Shown here one piece after another: positions 36,774 through 47,490 of a DNA stretch of 64,000 nucleotides; position 1 is the stretch's first letter; each line of letters starts with the position of its first letter. Location of the stretch: NCBI GenBank assembly GCA_947595925.1, contig CANQEV010000001.1, positions 62,001-126,000 of the forward strand, given 5' to 3'. Under the pieces are notes generated by a model. The model was not told the origin of the DNA. It did no database searches and worked only from the letters and a program-made list of their open reading frames with translations. Made by a program: the position numbers and the translations under genes. Origin of the DNA: an uncultured Acetatifactor sp. Lineage in GTDB: Bacteria > Bacillota > Clostridia > Lachnospirales > Lachnospiraceae.

Positions 36774-39029
36774 ATGCTGCTGTTGTGGGGAAGTCTTGCG
36801 GGACTTTTGTTCTATCTGGAAGTTGTGTATCATATCAGCGGATTCGGCTTTACACTGGGGAATCCGCTGTTTGTGTTTTTGGTGGTTCTCTCCTGGGCTT
36901 CCCTGGAGACCATGGTCGTCGGATGCCTGCGGGGAAAGGCAAAAAAGATTGTCTATCTGGTCTTTGTCTGGTTTTCCATTGTGTGGACGGGAGCCCAGAC
37001 AGTCTATCTTCACATTTTTAAGCAGCCCCTGCTCTGGGAGGCTGCCATTCAGGGAGGACAGGACGCGGTCACGAATTATTGGCGAGAGGCGCTGACAGGG
37101 ATCCTGGAGGTATCCCCTGTCCTTCTTCTGCTCCTGCTTCCGGGAGTTGTCCTCTGTATCCTGTTATATAAGAAAAAATGGACGCTTCCCCAGTTTGGAA
37201 CGCTCCAGGTCATGAGGGCCGCTGTGGCCATTACGGCTTCTCTGGCTGCCCTGGTGGTGGATCTGGAGGCGGGACGCCTTTTGAAAGCGAACTATTACGA
37301 AGATTACACGGAATTTTTTGATGGGCTGACGGTGGCGGAAAACCTGGGGGTTCACGCATGCCTGCAGAGGGATACGGCACTGCAGATCGGGGAACTGATG
37401 GCGGATGCAGGCAGCTGGATCAGGGCCGCAGTTGGATCCGGGAAGGATGCCATGCAGGCGGCTGGCCCGGCGGAGCCGGGAGGAAAATTGCCGGAAAGCG
37501 CCGGCGGGACCTTTGGGGACGGCGCGGCACAGGGGAAGGCGGAAGGCTCCGGGGACGGCAAAGGCCCGGAGGATATCGGCGGAGCAAACGGTGGAAACGC
37601 GGGAGATGGCCGCGGCGGGGAGGGTTCCGGCTCCGGAAACAATGCGGGCTTAGAGGAAGAAAACGGCGGTACCTCGGGCACCGATTCCGATCAGCAGGAA
37701 CCGGAGATCTTTGTGCCCGTCCCCCACGCTTTTGCCCTCGATTACGAGAGCCTGGAGGCAGCGGCGGAGAACAAGAAACAGCAGTGGCTTGCGGCTTATA
37801 TCCGGGATCAGGAGCCGACCATGACGAATGAATACACAGGGATCTTTGAGGGGTATAATCTGATCTTTCTGACGGCGGAGGGGTTTTCGCCTTACGCGGT
37901 GAGGGAGGATCTGACGCCGACCCTGTATCACCTGATCCACACAGGTTTTGTGTTTGACAATTATTATGTGCCCCTGTGGCAGACCAGCACCAGCGACGGA
38001 GAGTATATCAACTGTACGGGACTGATCCCGGACGGTCAGTTCAGCATGAAAAAGAGCGCAAGTAACCTTATGCCCTATACCCTGGCCGGATACTTTAACC
38101 GGGAGGGACTGCAGAGCCGGGCCTATCACAATAACAATCTGTCCTATTATTCCAGGCATCTCACGCACCCAAATCTGGGCTACCTCTTTAAGGCGTGCAA
38201 TCTGGGGGGACTGCCCGAGGCGGAGTACGGGCAGTATGTGTTCCAGATGGAGGGCGCGGACCAGTGGCCCGCCTCCGACTATGAGATGATGGTGAGCACC
38301 CTTCCGGAGTACCTGCAGGACGAGCGGTTCCACGCGTATTACATGACGGTGTCCGGACATATGAACTATAATTTCCTGGGAAATTCCATGGCTCGGAAAA
38401 ATCAGGACGCGGTGAGCGGGCTGGAGATGTCGGAGAATGCTCAGGCGTACATCGCCTGCAATATCGAGCTGGACAAAGCGCTGGAATATCTCCTGGAACA
38501 GCTTCGGGAGGCCGGAAAACTGGAGAATACGGTGATCGCCCTCAGCGCGGACCACTATCCCTATGCCATGAGCGAGGAACAGTATGAGGAACTTGCGGGA
38601 AGGGATCTGGATTACGGCAAGGACCGGTTCCGCAACAACCTGATCCTGTGGAACGCCGCTTATGAGGAGGAGCCGGTTTTGGTCCACAAGGCCTGCGGTT
38701 CCATGGATCTTCTCCCCACGCTCTTAAATCTGTTTGGGTTTGACTATGATTCCCGGATGTTTGCGGGAAGGGATATCTTCTCGGAAGAGGAGGGAATGGT
38801 CATCTTTAACGACAGGAGTTTTGTGACGGACGGGCTGATCTATGACAGAGGCAAAAAAGAGACGATCTGGCTTACGGATCCGGAGGGAAAGGAACTGGTT
38901 CCGGAGGAAGAGCGGGAGGCCTATCTGGAAGAAAAACAGCAGGAGGTAAAGGACCGCTATCAGTTCAGCGCCTATGTGCTGCAGGAGAATTACTATCAGG
39001 ACATTGAGGATGCCAGGATCCGGGACTAG
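36774..39029 (+). CDS. LTA synthase family protein / sulfatase-type phosphoglycerol transferase
   Basis: Multi-TM N-terminus; NLIFLTAEGFSPYAV, VPLWQTSTSDGEYINCTGL, YYMTVSGHMNY, VIALSADHYPYAM. Confidence 0.9.
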   Translation: MLLLWGSLAGLLFYLEVVYHISGFGFTLGNPLFVFLVVLSWASLETMVVGCLRGKAKKIVYLVFVWFSIVWTGAQTVYLHIFKQPLLWEAAIQGGQDAVTNYWREALTGILEVSPVLLLLLLPGVVLCILLYKKKWTLPQFGTLQVMRAAVAITASLAALVVDLEAGRLLKANYYEDYTEFFDGLTVAENLGVHACLQRDTALQIGELMADAGSWIRAAVGSGKDAMQAAGPAEPGGKLPESAGGTFGDGAAQGKAEGSGDGKGPEDIGGANGGNAGDGRGGEGSGSGNNAGLEEENGGTSGTDSDQQEPEIFVPVPHAFALDYESLEAAAENKKQQWLAAYIRDQEPTMTNEYTGIFEGYNLIFLTAEGFSPYAVREDLTPTLYHLIHTGFVFDNYYVPLWQTSTSDGEYINCTGLIPDGQFSMKKSASNLMPYTLAGYFNREGLQSRAYHNNNLSYYSRHLTHPNLGYLFKACNLGGLPEAEYGQYVFQMEGADQWPASDYEMMVSTLPEYLQDERFHAYYMTVSGHMNYNFLGNSMARKNQDAVSGLEMSENAQAYIACNIELDKALEYLLEQLREAGKLENTVIALSADHYPYAMSEEQYEELAGRDLDYGKDRFRNNLILWNAAYEEEPVLVHKACGSMDLLPTLLNLFGFDYDSRMFAGRDIFSEEEGMVIFNDRSFVTDGLIYDRGKKETIWLTDPEGKELVPEEEREAYLEEKQQEVKDRYQFSAYVLQENYYQDIEDARIRD

Positions 39030-39538
39030 AGGATCTCGTAACCCACGCCCTTTCCGGAGAGATATCTGCAGAGCTGTTTTTCCCAAAGCTCGTCGGCAGT
39101 CTTGTCCATGACAAAGGTGTTGTAGGAGGAGCCGGTGAGGAGGACCACATTTTCGCCGTCGTACTTCACGGTGAGGATCAGGCTTTTTAACTGTTCTCCC
39201 GCGGGGATCTCCGTTCCGGCGGACGCCGCCTTTTCCAGCATGGCGCGCATCTTTTCCGGCTTCAGCTGCATGACGAATTTGAAATTCAGGGGTGTGTTCC
39301 GGCCTTTGATCAGGTCGTAGCACAGCCCTTTTATTTCGCTCCAGGGCTGAAATTCGTAGGGGATCGATTCCGGCGTGCGCTCCTGCGGGGGGAAGAACTC
39401 CCTGTTGATGCGGCCGTTTATCTGAAAGGAGACGGCGGTGGCAAGGGACGCTTCTTCCAGGAGGAAGATGTCGAAGGCGTCTCCGGTCAGGAGCTGGGTC
39501 ATGAAATTTTTTAAGGATGTGATCTGTAATGCCAGCAT
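39026..39538 (-). CDS. DUF5721-like protein (start MLALQITSLKNFM; ORF extends to 39607)
   Basis: 170 aa ORF, convergent with and sharing CTAG with the sulfatase gene. Confidence 0.7.
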   Translation of the reverse strand: MLALQITSLKNFMTQLLTGDAFDIFLLEEASLATAVSFQINGRINREFFPPQERTPESIPYEFQPWSEIKGLCYDLIKGRNTPLNFKFVMQLKPEKMRAMLEKAASAGTEIPAGEQLKSLILTVKYDGENVVLLTGSSYNTFVMDKTADELWEKQLCRYLSGKGVGYEIL

Positions 39539-39563
39539 GGACGGCTCCTTTATAAAAAATGTG

Positions 39564-39600
39564 AGACCCCGGGGCGCTTTGATCTGGCCCCGGGGTTTCG
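39564..39600 (-). terminator. Terminator downstream of argG
   Basis: Minus strand AAACCCCGGGGCcagatcaaagcGCCCCGGGGTCTCACATTTTTT. Confidence 0.8.
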
Positions 39601-39609
39601 GATACAAGC

Positions 39610-40833
39610 TTACAGAAGATCTACGCCCTGCTCCTGCATCTTCATGGCTCTCACTTTGCAGGAGAGGCCGAACAGATTGATGAAGCCCTCCGCGTCGTGA
39701 TGGTCGTAGAGATCGCCGGTGGTGAAGGAGGCGATGCTCTCATTATACAGGGAGTAAGGAGAAGTGGTGCCGGCCTTGATGATGTTGCCCTTGTAAAGCT
39801 TGAACTTCACTTCGCCGGTGACATACTTCTGAGTCTCCTCGATGAAAGCCTGTTCCGCCTGGCGGAGAGGAGTGAACCACTTTCCTTCATAGACAAGGCT
39901 GGCAAAACGGCTGCCCATCTCTTTCTTCATGGCGTAGGTGTCGCGGTCCAGGATGAGCTCTTCCAACTGCTGATGGGCCTCCATGAGGATCGTGCCGCCG
40001 GGTGTCTCGTACACGCCCCGGGACTTCATGCCCACAACGCGGTTCTCCACGATGTCGATGATGCCGATGCCGTGCTTTCCGCCCAGCTCGTTCAGAGTGT
40101 GGATGATCTCCGAGACCTTCATCTTTTTCCCGTTTACGGAGGTGGGAACGCCCTTTTCAAAGGTCATGGTGACGTACTCCGCCTGATCGGGAGCTTTCTC
40201 CGGCGTGGTCCCCAGAACCAGCAGATGATCGTAGTTGGGCTCGTTTGCGGGATCCTCCAGCTCCAGCCCCTCATGGCTGATGTGCCAGATGTTGCGGTCC
40301 CGGCTGTAAGAGGAGTCCGCGGAGAAGGGCAGATTGATGCCGTGGGCCTTGCAGTACGCGATCTCGGATTCCCGGGAGTCCATGGTCCACTTGTCGTTTC
40401 TCCAGGCGGCGATGATCCGGATGTCCGGAGCCAGGGCCTTGATGCCCAGCTCAAAGCGGATCTGGTCGTTGCCCTTTCCGGTAGCGCCGTGGCAGATAGC
40501 GGAAGCGCCCTCCTTGCGGGCGATCTCCACCAGCTTCTTCGCGATCAGGGGACGGGCCATGGAAGTGCCCAGCAGGTACTTGTTCTCGTATATGGCGTTC
40601 GCCTGTACGCAGGGAACGATGTACTCGTCGCAGAACTCGTCGATCACGTTTTCAATATAGAGCTTGCAAGCGCCGCAGGACTTCGCCCTTTCCTCCAGCC
40701 CGTCCAGTTCCTCGGCCTGTCCGCAGTCCACGCAGACACAGATCACTTCGTAGTCGAAGTTTTCCTTCAGCCAGGGGATGATCGCCGTGGTGTCGAGGCC
40801 GCCGGAATATGCGAGTATTACTTTTTCCTTCAT
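39610..40833 (-). CDS. argG: Argininosuccinate synthase
   Basis: VILAYSGGLDTTAIIPWLKENFDYEVICVCVDCGQ, GATGKGNDQIRFELG. Confidence 0.98.
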   Translation of the reverse strand: MKEKVILAYSGGLDTTAIIPWLKENFDYEVICVCVDCGQAEELDGLEERAKSCGACKLYIENVIDEFCDEYIVPCVQANAIYENKYLLGTSMARPLIAKKLVEIARKEGASAICHGATGKGNDQIRFELGIKALAPDIRIIAAWRNDKWTMDSRESEIAYCKAHGINLPFSADSSYSRDRNIWHISHEGLELEDPANEPNYDHLLVLGTTPEKAPDQAEYVTMTFEKGVPTSVNGKKMKVSEIIHTLNELGGKHGIGIIDIVENRVVGMKSRGVYETPGGTILMEAHQQLEELILDRDTYAMKKEMGSRFASLVYEGKWFTPLRQAEQAFIEETQKYVTGEVKFKLYKGNIIKAGTTSPYSLYNESIASFTTGDLYDHHDAEGFINLFGLSCKVRAMKMQEQGVDLL

Positions 40834-41122
40834 GATGATTCCCTCCTGTTTGAATGATGTTGGAAGTAAGACTTGTGCTTACTATACAACAGTTTTTTTG
40901 GAAAAGCAATAGTGTTTCGGATAAAATATGACTATTTATACAGAAATATGCCAAATATGCAGAATTTAACGCATAAATATACAAATTAAAGAGAATATTT
41001 TGCATAAAACAAAAAAAGAACTGGACTTTTATGCAAAAAGTGGTATGATACATTTTGGGTGTTAATGCGATGCCTTTCTTTTTCGTACAAAAACGGCGCG
41101 GAAGCCGCAGCGAGGTAGGAAT

Positions 41123-42181
<1,059 letters not shown>

Positions 42182-42242
42182 GAAAGCGAGGGGCTGGAGC
42201 GGGATCCTTTGTTCTCGGATTCCCTAAAATTTAGGAGAAAAT

Positions 42243-42704
42243 ATGAAAAAAACATATACCATACATACTATGACCATAGAGCATTATCCGGGTCTGTACG
42301 ATCTCTGGATGACCATTCATGGCTTCGGCATCCGCAGCATTGACGACTCCCGGGAAGGCGTGGAGCGGTTTCTGTTGAGAAATCCCTCCACCAGCGTGGT
42401 GGCGGAGGCGGAGGACGGCTCCATCGTGGGGGGGATCCTCTGCGGCCATGACGGAAGGCGGGGCTGTCTGTATCACGTCTGCGTCAGGGAGGATTACAGG
42501 AGGCTCGGCATCGGCAAGGCCATGGTGGTGTACTGTATGAACGCTCTGAAAGCGGAGGGGATCAATAAAGTCAGCCTGATCGCGTTCACGAAGAACGACA
42601 TCGGAAACGCTTTCTGGAACTGCATCGGCTGGACGAAGAGGCTGGACCTGAACTATTACGATTTCACGCTGAACGAGGCCAATATCACGGCCTTTAACCA
42701 ATAG
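42243..42704 (+). CDS. GNAT family N-acetyltransferase
   Basis: GCLYHVCVREDYRRLGIGKAMVVYCMNALKAEGINKVSLIAFTKN. Confidence 0.93.
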   Translation: MKKTYTIHTMTIEHYPGLYDLWMTIHGFGIRSIDDSREGVERFLLRNPSTSVVAEAEDGSIVGGILCGHDGRRGCLYHVCVREDYRRLGIGKAMVVYCMNALKAEGINKVSLIAFTKNDIGNAFWNCIGWTKRLDLNYYDFTLNEANITAFNQ

Positions 42705-42732
42705 ACCGCCGGATCGTTTGGAAGGAGATACT

Positions 42733-43929
42733 ATGAACTTTTCCAAAAAATTGATCGAAGCCTTCCGGGAAGACGTCAACAAGACGATGGCGGCGGTGTG
42801 CAGGATCGGAGCGCTTTTGATGCTTCTGGCGATCGCCTTGAATCTGGCAGGAATCTTCAACCTGGATGTCAGGGCCTATCCTGTCCTGGCTGCCGCAGTG
42901 CTCGTCATGCTCATCCCCACGCTGTATTATGACATTATGCACCATGACAGTCTGGCGATGCGGTATGTGTTCCTGACCATGGTGACGTTGATGTGCGGGA
43001 TCCTCTACATGCTGCTTTCCTATCATGTGTCCATCCTGCTGGTGTTTCCCGTGGTGGTTTCCTGTCTGTTCTGCAACAAGAGGGACGTCCTCTATACGGA
43101 GATCCTTTCGGTGCCCGTGATCATCATGGCGCACCTGGCCGCATATTGGATGAGGTTTGTGCCGAACGATCCGCTGGACAGCCTTCGGGACGTCATCCTA
43201 TACGGCATGCTGCCCCGGCTGATCGAATTTTTCAGCATTTCCATCGTCTGTTACTGCATCACGGACCGGATCCAGAAACTGGTGGACCAGCTGGTGTGCA
43301 AGAACGACGAACTGGTGAACAATGAGCAGATGCTGATCGAATCCCTGACAAAGGTCATCGAGCTCCAGTCCCAGGAGACAGGGGGACATGTCAGGAGGGT
43401 TTCGGAATACACCAGGATCCTCTGCGAGGCCTGGGGCATGGAGCCGGATCTGGTCTGGAAGGTCTCCACGGCGGCGATGATGCACGACGTGGGAAAGCTC
43501 TACGTCCCCATGGAGGTCCAGGAAAAGCCGGATAAGCTCACGGACGCCGAGTACGAGGAGATGAAAAAGCACGTGCTGTACGGGGAAAAGCTCTTTGAAA
43601 ATTCCTCCGGTGAGATGATGGAGATCGCGAAGGCCATCGCCCTGCAGCATCACGAGAGATATGACGGCAAGGGATATCTGGGCATCAAGGGGGAGCAGAT
43701 CGATTTCTACGCCCGCTGCGTAGCCATTGCGGACGTGTTCGACGCGCTGGTCTCCCGCAGGGCCTACAAGAAGGCGTGGAAACCGGAGGAGGCAAAGAGG
43801 CAGATCTTATCCCAGAAGGGCAGACAGTTCGACCCGGAGCTGGTGGATCTCTTTGCGGCGCATTTCGATGAATTTTTAGAGGTGTTCCGGAAGTACCCTG
43901 ACGCGCAGGAACCGGAGAACCCATCATAG
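42733..43929 (+). CDS. Membrane HD-GYP (HD-GYL variant) domain protein
   Basis: Multi-TM N-terminus; TGGHVRRVSEYTRIL, AAMMHDVGKLYVPMEV, ALQHHERYDGKGYLGIKGEQID, AIADVFDALVSRRAYKKAW. Confidence 0.93.
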   Translation: MNFSKKLIEAFREDVNKTMAAVCRIGALLMLLAIALNLAGIFNLDVRAYPVLAAAVLVMLIPTLYYDIMHHDSLAMRYVFLTMVTLMCGILYMLLSYHVSILLVFPVVVSCLFCNKRDVLYTEILSVPVIIMAHLAAYWMRFVPNDPLDSLRDVILYGMLPRLIEFFSISIVCYCITDRIQKLVDQLVCKNDELVNNEQMLIESLTKVIELQSQETGGHVRRVSEYTRILCEAWGMEPDLVWKVSTAAMMHDVGKLYVPMEVQEKPDKLTDAEYEEMKKHVLYGEKLFENSSGEMMEIAKAIALQHHERYDGKGYLGIKGEQIDFYARCVAIADVFDALVSRRAYKKAWKPEEAKRQILSQKGRQFDPELVDLFAAHFDEFLEVFRKYPDAQEPENPS

Positions 43930-43951
43930 ACGGAAAGGCGGATGATTTGAT

Positions 43952-45175
43952 ATGAGACAGATCGAAGGCGGTATTACCGCGGCAAAAGGCTTTGAGGCGG
44001 CCGGCGTGGAGGCCGGCGTAAAATATCAGAACCGGAAGGACATGGCGCTGATCTATTCCGAAGCGCCCTGCAGGGCGGCGGGCACGTTTACCTCAAACGT
44101 CGTGAAGGCCGCGCCGGTCCTCTGGGACAAAAAAATTGTAGAAGAATCCCCCTTCGTCCAGGCGGTGGTGGTCAATTCCGGCATTGCCAACGCCTGCACG
44201 GGAAAGCAGGGCATGGACGCCTGCGCGGCGGAGGCCGACTGCGCGGCGAAGCTCCTGCAGATCCCCAGGGAGGCGGTGCTCATCGGCTCTACCGGCGTCA
44301 TCGGCATGCAGATGCCTGTGGACAGGCTTTGCGCGGGCATTGAAAAGCTGGCGGCGGAGAAAGCGGGCACGCCGGAGGCAGGGCTTTCGGCCGCCCAGGC
44401 CATCATGACCACCGATACCGTTCACAAGCAGGTGGCGGTGGAGTTTACGGCCGGGGGAAAGAGGGCCGTCATAGGCGCCATGTGCAAGGGCTCCGGCATG
44501 ATCCACCCCAATATGTGTACCATGCTGGGGTATGTCACTACGGACGTAAATATCTCAAAAGAATTGTTGCAGAAGGCGCTCCGCGCCGTGGTGGAGGATT
44601 CCTTTAACATGATCAGCGTGGACGGGGATACCTCAACCAATGATACGCTGCTGGTTCTGGCAAACGGGCTGGCGGGCAACGAGGAGATCCGGGAGGAAGG
44701 CGAGGATTACGCGGCCTTTTATGAGGCCCTGGAGTATGTGGCAAAATTCCTGGCCAGGAAGATGGCCGGGGACGGCGAAGGGGCCACCTGCCTCTTTGAG
44801 ACGAAGGTGGTGAACGCCGCTACAAAACAGGATGCCAGGACGCTGGCAAAGTCCGTGATCTGTTCCTCCCTGTGCAAGGCGGCGATCTACGGGCATGACT
44901 GTAATTTCGGGCGCTTCCTCTGCGCCCTGGGCTACAGCGGCGTGACCTTCGATCCGGACCGCGTGGATCTGTTCTTTGAGGGGAACGGCAGCCGCATCCA
45001 GGTGTACGGGGACGGCGCGCCTAAGGAATACAGCGAGGAAGAGGCGACAAAGCTTCTCTCCGCGCCGGAGGTCACGGTCTATGTGGATATGCACAGCGGA
45101 AGCGAGACGGCCACGGCCTGGGGGTGCGACCTGAGCTATGATTATGTGAAGATCAACGCGGACTACCGCAGCTGA
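43952..45175 (+). CDS. argJ: Bifunctional glutamate N-acetyltransferase/N-acetylglutamate synthase
   Basis: IEGGITAAKGFEAAGVEAG, VNSGIANACTGKQG, IGSTGVIGMQMP, GSGMIHPNMCTMLGYVTTD, SVDGDTSTNDT. Confidence 0.98.
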   Translation: MRQIEGGITAAKGFEAAGVEAGVKYQNRKDMALIYSEAPCRAAGTFTSNVVKAAPVLWDKKIVEESPFVQAVVVNSGIANACTGKQGMDACAAEADCAAKLLQIPREAVLIGSTGVIGMQMPVDRLCAGIEKLAAEKAGTPEAGLSAAQAIMTTDTVHKQVAVEFTAGGKRAVIGAMCKGSGMIHPNMCTMLGYVTTDVNISKELLQKALRAVVEDSFNMISVDGDTSTNDTLLVLANGLAGNEEIREEGEDYAAFYEALEYVAKFLARKMAGDGEGATCLFETKVVNAATKQDARTLAKSVICSSLCKAAIYGHDCNFGRFLCALGYSGVTFDPDRVDLFFEGNGSRIQVYGDGAPKEYSEEEATKLLSAPEVTVYVDMHSGSETATAWGCDLSYDYVKINADYRS

Positions 45176-45190
45176 TCTAAGCAGGATTTT

Positions 45191-46150
45191 ATGAGGAAGG
45201 GTGGAGGGATGCTGCCGCCTGGGCCGCTTTTGGGCGGCGGAATGGAGAGCGATATGGAAAAGGATATGCAGGAAGTTTTACAGAAGGCGGAGGTCCTGAT
45301 CGAGGCCCTTCCCTATATTCAGAAATTTAACCGAAAGATCATCGTTGTAAAGTATGGCGGCAGCGCCATGAGCAACGAAGAACTTCAAAAAAACGTCATT
45401 AAGGACGTGACCCTCTTAAAGCTGGTGGGATTTAAGCCCATCATCGTCCACGGCGGCGGCAAGGACATCAGCAGATGGGTGGAGAAGGTCGGCAAGGAAG
45501 CGAAGTTCGTGAACGGTCTGCGCGTCACCGACGAGGAGACCATGGAGATCGCGGAGATGGTGCTGGGAAAGGTGAACAAGCGCCTGGTGACCATGGTGCA
45601 GGAGCTGGGCGTCAAGGCCATCGGCATCAGCGGCAAGGACGGAGGACTGCTCCATGTGGAGAAGAAGTATTCCGGCGGAAAGGACATCGGATTTGTGGGA
45701 GAGATCACCAGGGTGGATCCCAAGGTGCTCTACGATATGCTGGAGAAGGATTTTCTCCCCATCGTCTCCCCCATCGGACTGGACGATCAGTTCCAGACTT
45801 ACAATATCAACGCAGACGACGCGGCCTGCGCCATCGCCAAGGCGGTGGGCGCGGACAAGCTGGTCTTCCTCACGGACATCGAGGGGCTTTACCGGGATAT
45901 CGACGACAAGAGCTCCTTTATCAACAGGCTGACCGCGGCGGAGGCGGAGGAACTGATCAACGGCGGCTATATCGGCGGCGGCATGCTGCCGAAGCTGGCG
46001 AACTGCACCTCGGCCATCCGCAGCGGCGTGAGACGCGTGCACATCCTGGACGGACGGATCCCCCACTGCCTCCTTCTGGAGATCTTTACCAGAAAGGGTA
46101 TCGGAACGGCCATCGTGGACGAAGGGGAAGTCAAGGAGATGGAGAGCTGA
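45191..46150 (+). CDS. argB: Acetylglutamate kinase (start possibly 45243/45255)
   Basis: [65 protein letters not shown]. Confidence 0.97.
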   Translation: MRKGGGMLPPGPLLGGGMESDMEKDMQEVLQKAEVLIEALPYIQKFNRKIIVVKYGGSAMSNEELQKNVIKDVTLLKLVGFKPIIVHGGGKDISRWVEKVGKEAKFVNGLRVTDEETMEIAEMVLGKVNKRLVTMVQELGVKAIGISGKDGGLLHVEKKYSGGKDIGFVGEITRVDPKVLYDMLEKDFLPIVSPIGLDDQFQTYNINADDAACAIAKAVGADKLVFLTDIEGLYRDIDDKSSFINRLTAAEAEELINGGYIGGGMLPKLANCTSAIRSGVRRVHILDGRIPHCLLLEIFTRKGIGTAIVDEGEVKEMES

Positions 46151-46288
46151 GAGAGCGCTGCTTTCTAAGTGGAAAACGCGAGGCGGCAAAAAGTGAGATG
46201 GTGAAGTCTCGGTTTTGAGGGAGCCGGAACCGATTCCACTTGAACTCCTTTAGAAAAGACAAGAAAGACCGCGCAGGCGGCGGAAAGA

Positions 46289-47488
46289 GTGATGAAGATG
46301 GATATGAAGACCTATATCGAGGAGGCGGAAAGCGTCCTCCTGCACACCTACAACCGTTACCAGATCGTCCTGGACAAGGGAGAGGGCGTTCATCTCTATG
46401 ACCAGAACGGCAGGGAGTATCTGGATTTTGTGGCGGGTATAGCGGTGTTTGCCCTGGGATATCATCATAAGGAGTACAACGACGCGCTGAAGGCGCAGAT
46501 CGACAAGCTGATCCACACTTCCAACTACTATTACAACGCGCCCGCCATCGAGGCGGCGAAGAAGTTAAAGAAGGTCTCCGGCATGGACCGGGTCTTCTTT
46601 ACCAATTCGGGGGCTGAGGCCATGGAGGGCGCCATCAAGGCGGCCCGGAAGTACGCCTGGCTGAAAGACGGGGCCCACGATCACGAGATCATCGCCATGG
46701 AGCATTCTTTCCACGGGAGGACCATGGGCGCTCTGGCCGTGACCGGCAATCCCAAATACCGGGAGCCCTTTGAGCCTCTGATCGGCAATGTGAAGTTCGC
46801 GAAGCTGAACGATATCGACAGCGTTCTGTCCCAGATCACCGAAAAGACCTGTGCCATTATCCTGGAGCCCGTCCAGGGGGAGGGCGGCCTTACCCCCGCG
46901 ACGGAAGAATTTTTGAAAGCGCTCCGCAAGGTCTGCGATGAGAAAGATATTCTTCTGATCTTTGACGAGGTGCAGTGCGGCATGGGCCGCACGGGATACA
47001 TGTTTGCCTGGCAGCGCTTCGGCGTAAAGCCGGATATCATGACCTGTGCAAAGGCCCTGGGCTGCGGCGTTCCCATCGGCGCTTTCCTGCTGACGGAAAA
47101 GACTGCCCAGCACTCCCTGACCAGCGGCGACCACGGCACGACCTACGGCGGAAATCCCCTGGCCTGCGCCGCGGCGGACAAAGTGCTGGAGCTCTTTGAA
47201 AAGGAGCATGTGATCGACAATGTGCGGAGAGTGGCCCCCTATCTGGAGAAGAGGCTGAAGGAGCTCATGAGCCGCCATGCCTGCATCCTGGAGCACCGGG
47301 GCGTCGGCCTTATGCAGGGACTTGTCTTCCGGCAGCCGGTGGGACCTATCATCAATCGGGCGGTGGAGAAGGGATTGCTTTTGATCAATGCGGGCCCCGA
47401 CATCATCCGCTTTGTACCGCCCCTGGTGATCCGGGAGGAAGACGTGGATCGGATGATCGGTATTTTAGAAGAGTGTATTGAGGAATAG
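46289..47488 (+). CDS. argD: Acetylornithine aminotransferase
   Basis: FFTNSGAEAMEGAIKAARKYA, SFHGRTMGALAVTGNPKYREPF, LIFDEVQCGMGRTGYMFA, GDHGTTYGGNPLACAAA. Confidence 0.97.
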   Translation: MMKMDMKTYIEEAESVLLHTYNRYQIVLDKGEGVHLYDQNGREYLDFVAGIAVFALGYHHKEYNDALKAQIDKLIHTSNYYYNAPAIEAAKKLKKVSGMDRVFFTNSGAEAMEGAIKAARKYAWLKDGAHDHEIIAMEHSFHGRTMGALAVTGNPKYREPFEPLIGNVKFAKLNDIDSVLSQITEKTCAIILEPVQGEGGLTPATEEFLKALRKVCDEKDILLIFDEVQCGMGRTGYMFAWQRFGVKPDIMTCAKALGCGVPIGAFLLTEKTAQHSLTSGDHGTTYGGNPLACAAADKVLELFEKEHVIDNVRRVAPYLEKRLKELMSRHACILEHRGVGLMQGLVFRQPVGPIINRAVEKGLLLINAGPDIIRFVPPLVIREEDVDRMIGILEECIEE

Positions 47489-47490
47489 TC

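Noticed and set aside
37358-37831. 157 aa ORF in the sulfatase gene
   Set aside because: Alternative frame of the Gly-rich low-complexity stretch, not an independent gene.
39697-40857. 386 aa plus-strand ORF
   Set aside because: Antisense shadow of argG.
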